NCBI GenBank assembly: GCA_019313765.1
Contig: JAFDAP010000052.1
Coordinates: 1-8,482, forward strand
Origin: Deltaproteobacteria bacterium
GTDB lineage: Bacteria > Desulfobacterota > DSM-4660 > Desulfatiglandales > Desulfatiglandaceae
Direction: 5' to 3'
DNA: 8,482 nt
The notes under the pieces were generated by a model. It saw only the letters and a program-made list of their open reading frames with translations. It did no database searches and was not told where the DNA came from. Positions within the stretch are counted from its first letter, which is position 1; each line of letters begins with the position of its first letter. Below are positions 6,010-8,482 of the stretch, piece by piece. The translations under genes were made by a program, and so were the position numbers.

Positions 6010-6987
6010 CTAAAACTCAATCCCCTTTCTTGCCTTGATGCCTTTTTTGAAGGGATGCTTGATTTCTTTCATCTCAATCACGGTTGTGGCGGCCCCGGTG
6101 ACCTCCGGATGGGCGTTGCGTCCGCTGAGTAGAAGATGCAGATTCCGGGGTTTCAGGAAAAGCATCTCCCTGACCCTTTCGGGATTTACCAACCCGTAAT
6201 GGATGGCATTGTCTATTTCATCCAGGACTATTAGCCCGTATTTCAGGGAAAAGATCTCTTTAAGGCATTCTTCCCAGGCCCGCCTGGCCGCATCAATATG
6301 CTTTTTCTTTGGACCGCTTGAATCCAGATCCAGGAACCCTTCACCCATGGACATGATTTCCAGGTTTGGAAGCTTTCCTATGGCCTTTACTTCTCCGTAA
6401 GGTTTGGGTGATTTAATGAACTGGACTATGCTGGACCGGGTTCCCAGGCACGACTTAAGCACGGCCTTGCCAAGACAGTAGGTGGTCTTGCCCTTGCCGT
6501 TTCCGGTGATTACCTCTATAGTCCCTTTATTTTCGCTAACCATTTCTTCGGGACCGGACACGACCATTTCCGTAACCAAATCGGCCTTTTCGATGATATC
6601 TTGCGGTGCACCTGAACCGGAAAGGAGCAACTCTACATTGTCGGGTTTTTTTTCCATCAGTGAGAGGACATGCTCCAGGCCGATTACTCCCTGGTTTATG
6701 AGCGGAATGATACGGCTTAGAACCACGATATCATAATCTCCCGCTAATGCCGCCTGCTTGGCCTTTTGAAATGCATCAGGGGCCTTATCGATGTCTGAAT
6801 GTTCAATGATCATTGTGTCGAGGTAGGAGGAGGCCCTGATAGCCCCATCCATCAGCTCGTGGGGCTCAAAACATGTGATCAGTGTGCGAAATTTATGGCC
6901 GGAGGCCCTGACAGCCAATCCAAAGGGGGCAAAATTGATTTGTTCGGAACTGCCTGTATAGACCTGTATCAAACCTTTTTTTAGCAT
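6010..6987 (-). CDS. Duplicated CobO/BtuR-like corrinoid adenosyltransferase, single-chain pseudo-dimer
   Basis: CobO/BtuR transfers the adenosyl group of ATP to cob(I)alamin and is normally about 180-200 residues. This protein has 325 residues in two homologous halves. The C-terminal half (154-325) is intact: P-loop GNGKGKTT (162-169), VLDEID (254-259), LLSGR (286-290) and the typical ending KHPFKKGIKARKGIEF (310-325). The N-terminal half (1-148) aligns along its length, from GLIQVYTG (5-12) to APQDIIEKADLVTEM (127-141), but the P-loop is replaced by GSSEQINF (12-19) and the acidic DE by S91-R92. Adenosylation would thus depend on the C-terminal half, with the N-terminal half structural or regulatory. 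The start fits the family's KGLIQVYTG beginning, but no good ribosome site precedes it. It is 374 bases downstream of the Cys-rich protein gene on the same strand. Confidence 0.85.
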   Translation of the reverse strand: MLKKGLIQVYTGSSEQINFAPFGLAVRASGHKFRTLITCFEPHELMDGAIRASSYLDTMIIEHSDIDKAPDAFQKAKQAALAGDYDIVVLSRIIPLINQGVIGLEHVLSLMEKKPDNVELLLSGSGAPQDIIEKADLVTEMVVSGPEEMVSENKGTIEVITGNGKGKTTYCLGKAVLKSCLGTRSSIVQFIKSPKPYGEVKAIGKLPNLEIMSMGEGFLDLDSSGPKKKHIDAARRAWEECLKEIFSLKYGLIVLDEIDNAIHYGLVNPERVREMLFLKPRNLHLLLSGRNAHPEVTGAATTVIEMKEIKHPFKKGIKARKGIEF

Positions 6988-7001
6988 TATTACTTGTAAT
7001 A
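6988..7001. promoter_or_regulatory. Palindrome abutting the CobO-like start codon
   Basis: TATTAC-TT-GTAATA is a perfect 6-bp inverted repeat touching the ATG at 6987. It takes the place where a ribosome binding site would be expected. It could be an operator or a small mRNA hairpin, or chance in AT-rich DNA. Confidence 0.3.
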
Positions 7002-7032
7002 GTTCACCTGTTAAATGTTAAAAAGACCTTTA

Positions 7033-7331
7033 GACAGGATTACAGGATTAACGAGATTTTATTCCTGTAAATCTTCAAATAAATCCTGTGTTGCAATTAT
7101 ATCCATTCCTCAGGATAGCCCTGGTAGTAATCGATTAAATTGTTACAGTTTTTATTACGTCAACAACACAATAGCAGATTTTCTCAAAAACGTGAGTTCT
7201 CAAAAGTTTGGCAATTCATATGATACTGAAATTTGCTGGTTTCTCCGAAAAATTGAGCTTTTTGTCAAAAACAGGATATGTGCTCTGATTTACAAGATAA
7301 AATTAATCCGGTCCATCATGTTAATCCTGTC
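7033..7331. repeat. Imperfect inverted repeat filling the intergenic space
   Basis: The left arm (7033-7073) begins GACAGGATTACAGGATTAA and ends GTAAATC. The right arm (7287-7331) begins GATTTAC and ends TTAATCCTGTC, so the two are imperfect inverted copies around about 210 bases. GGATTAA/AATCCTG blocks like these form a common dispersed repeat in environmental bacterial genomes (recalled, not checked). A 116-codon plus-strand open frame across it (7015-7365) has low-complexity, non-family-like content and no ribosome site, so it is not called. The rest of 6988-7361 shows no promoter or RNA gene I can support. Confidence 0.6.
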
Positions 7332-7361
7332 AAAAAACTATAGGGGAACGCACAATCCGCC

Positions 7362-7706
7362 TTAGGTCTCAAAAGTGATCATCACTTTCTTTGGAAGGGC
7401 AAGCCCCAGGGCAACTTCCGCTGCCTTGACCATAGAGCATGGAACAGGACATGCAAGATGACATTGCGATTTTTCTGCAGACAGGAAGATGGGATTTCGG
7501 CTCAGGGGCAAAAAGAGATCTTTCATTTCTATCTTCCCTAAGTCCCTTGCAAGGTTCTGAATTTGATCACAGTCTGATTGGATTTCAAACCTTACCGAAT
7601 GCTTTCCATCCTTACATGCATTTATCGAGCAGGTAAAACCGCAAATGCCGGGATCCACTTCCAAACGGACTGCTTCCGCTTTTTCCCCTCCCTTTTGTTT
7701 TTCCAT
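7362..7706 (-). CDS. Small Cys-rich protein, DUF6951-like, partner of the corrinoid activator
   Basis: This 114-residue protein has seven cysteines: C22, C26, C31, C46, C82, C86 and C90. They fall into an N-terminal ICGFTC segment and a C-terminal C-H-x-x-C-P-V-P-C motif (82-90), followed by KAAEVALGLALPKKV (94-108). The pattern fits a small conserved family of unknown function that I recall as DUF6951. The Cys/His spacing could bind a metal or an iron-sulfur cluster; this is inference. It starts two bases after the stop of the RACE gene, so the two are almost certainly co-transcribed and translationally coupled; the upstream ribosome site is weak. This suggests a role in corrinoid reduction or maintenance. 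No signal peptide or membrane segment is visible. Confidence 0.8.
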   Translation of the reverse strand: MEKQKGGEKAEAVRLEVDPGICGFTCSINACKDGKHSVRFEIQSDCDQIQNLARDLGKIEMKDLFLPLSRNPIFLSAEKSQCHLACPVPCSMVKAAEVALGLALPKKVMITFET

Positions 7707-7708
7707 GC

Positions 7709-8482
7709 CTATTTCTGATGAAGGATTTCCTTTGGAACGTGTTCCTCTAAATGAGGAAATTCATCTTTCATATGAGGTATCTGCATGGACTCCATAAACT
7801 CTTGTTCGAAGTCTTTTTCCACGGTCAGTTCAACGTACTCCACATTACGTGCGATCCAATTGGCCTCATCGCGCATGTCGCGGTCTAAAAGGACCACCCG
7901 TGCACCGTCGCCTGCCGCATTGCCCACGGACATGACATTCTCTAAATCGCAGTCCGGAAAAAGGCCCATGATCAGGGCCTTGTCCTTGGCCACATGGGTA
8001 CCGAAGGCCCCGGCAATCTTGATCTTGTCCACCTTGTCAATGCCCATGCGCCGCATCATCAGCTTGCAACCGGTGTAAAGGGCCCCCTTGCCTAATTGAA
8101 TCTGACGAACATCCTTCTGGGTGATCACAACGTCTTTGCCTATGGATGTCTCGTTGGCCCAGGCAATGACAAATTCTTTTTGCCTTGGATTATCAGGGTT
8201 TTTGCGGAAGCGATTCGATTTCTGGTCCTTGGAGAACCTGCCGCTTTTGGCGACCACGCCAGTGCGGTAGAGCTCGGCCAACACGTCCAGAATACCAGAA
8301 CCGCAGATCCCCTTGGTCTTCATCTCTTCCGGTTTTGAGTACTTGAGCCAGGCATCGCGGCCAATGACCTTGTAGTCCACCTCATGGGTCTCGGGTTCTA
8401 TCTTGATTCGTTCAATAGCGCCCGGCGCGGCCCGCATGCCAAAGGCCAGTTGAGCACCCTCCAAGGCGGGACCGGTGGCGCA
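7709..8482 (-). CDS. RACE-type corrinoid reductive activator (RamA/DUF4445 ASKHA domain), C-terminal part only
   Basis: The 257 residues present are the C-terminal ATPase-like (ASKHA) domain of a reductive activator of corrinoid-dependent enzymes. These proteins use ATP and low-potential electrons to bring oxidised Co(II) corrinoid back to active Co(I). Typical motifs are CATGPALEGA right at the window edge, GMRAAPGAIE, GICGSGILDVL, IAGAFGTHV and MSVGNAAGDGARVVL. The frame stays open to base 8482, so the TTG-like start at 8464 is not real and the gene continues outside. Family members are usually 550-650 residues and carry an N-terminal 2Fe-2S ferredoxin domain, which would lie beyond the edge. 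It is followed at once by the Cys-rich gene, and its natural client in this window is the three-domain methyltransferase. Confidence 0.9.
   Translation of the reverse strand, partial: CATGPALEGAQLAFGMRAAPGAIERIKIEPETHEVDYKVIGRDAWLKYSKPEEMKTKGICGSGILDVLAELYRTGVVAKSGRFSKDQKSNRFRKNPDNPRQKEFVIAWANETSIGKDVVITQKDVRQIQLGKGALYTGCKLMMRRMGIDKVDKIKIAGAFGTHVAKDKALIMGLFPDCDLENVMSVGNAAGDGARVVLLDRDMRDEANWIARNVEYVELTVEKDFEQEFMESMQIPHMKDEFPHLEEHVPKEILHQK

Noticed and set aside
7015..7365. 116-codon plus-strand open frame
   Set aside because: It is composed largely of a dispersed inverted repeat, has no ribosome site and gives a low-complexity product.
8462..8464. TTG start for the RACE protein at 8464
   Set aside because: The reading frame continues to the window edge with the conserved CATGPALEGA motif, so the gene is truncated by the window and does not start there.

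Overview
The window looks like an accessory chromosomal region of an anaerobic bacterium, most likely a Desulfobacterota (deltaproteobacterial) sulfate reducer or syntroph. This is inferred from gene content: a corrinoid methyltransferase, a RACE-type corrinoid activator with a small Cys-rich partner, an acyl-CoA ligase with a crotonase, and intergenic spaces filled with dispersed repeats. It is not proven by any marker gene.

Layout. Bases 1-348 hold no gene. They carry a heptad-based inverted repeat, an AT-rich degenerate repeat and a compact cloverleaf-like repeat, followed by a terminator hairpin. Bases 421-3054 (minus) encode an 877-residue fusion of a URO-D-type methyltransferase, a pterin-binding methyltransferase and a cobalamin-binding domain. 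Bases 3055-3519 form a divergent control region. It has a good sigma-54 promoter reading into the methyltransferase, a cluster of palindromes 135-190 bp upstream of the expected transcription start, and a GC-rich hairpin repeat in front of the plus-strand genes. Bases 3520-5037 and 5101-5889 (plus) encode an acyl-CoA ligase and a crotonase-fold protein that lacks both classical hydratase glutamates. Bases 6010-6987 (minus) encode a duplicated CobO/BtuR protein whose N-terminal copy has lost its P-loop. Bases 6988-7361 are repeat-rich and without a convincing gene. Bases 7362-7706 and 7709-8482 (minus) are a tight pair: a Cys-rich small protein and the C-terminal part of a RACE (RamA/DUF4445-like) corrinoid reductive activator that runs off the right edge.

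How it may fit together (inference). The three-domain enzyme could take a methyl group from a methylated substrate onto its own corrinoid and pass it to tetrahydrofolate within one chain. The RACE protein would re-reduce corrinoid that has become inactive, and the CobO-like protein also handles corrinoid. The divergently transcribed ligase and crotonase could activate and process the demethylated acid. That layout parallels DMSP, carnitine or methoxy-acid breakdown, but the substrate cannot be read from the sequence.

The most noteworthy items are the all-in-one methyltransferase with an atypical zinc site, its sigma-54 promoter with a palindrome array, and the single-chain CobO pseudo-dimer.
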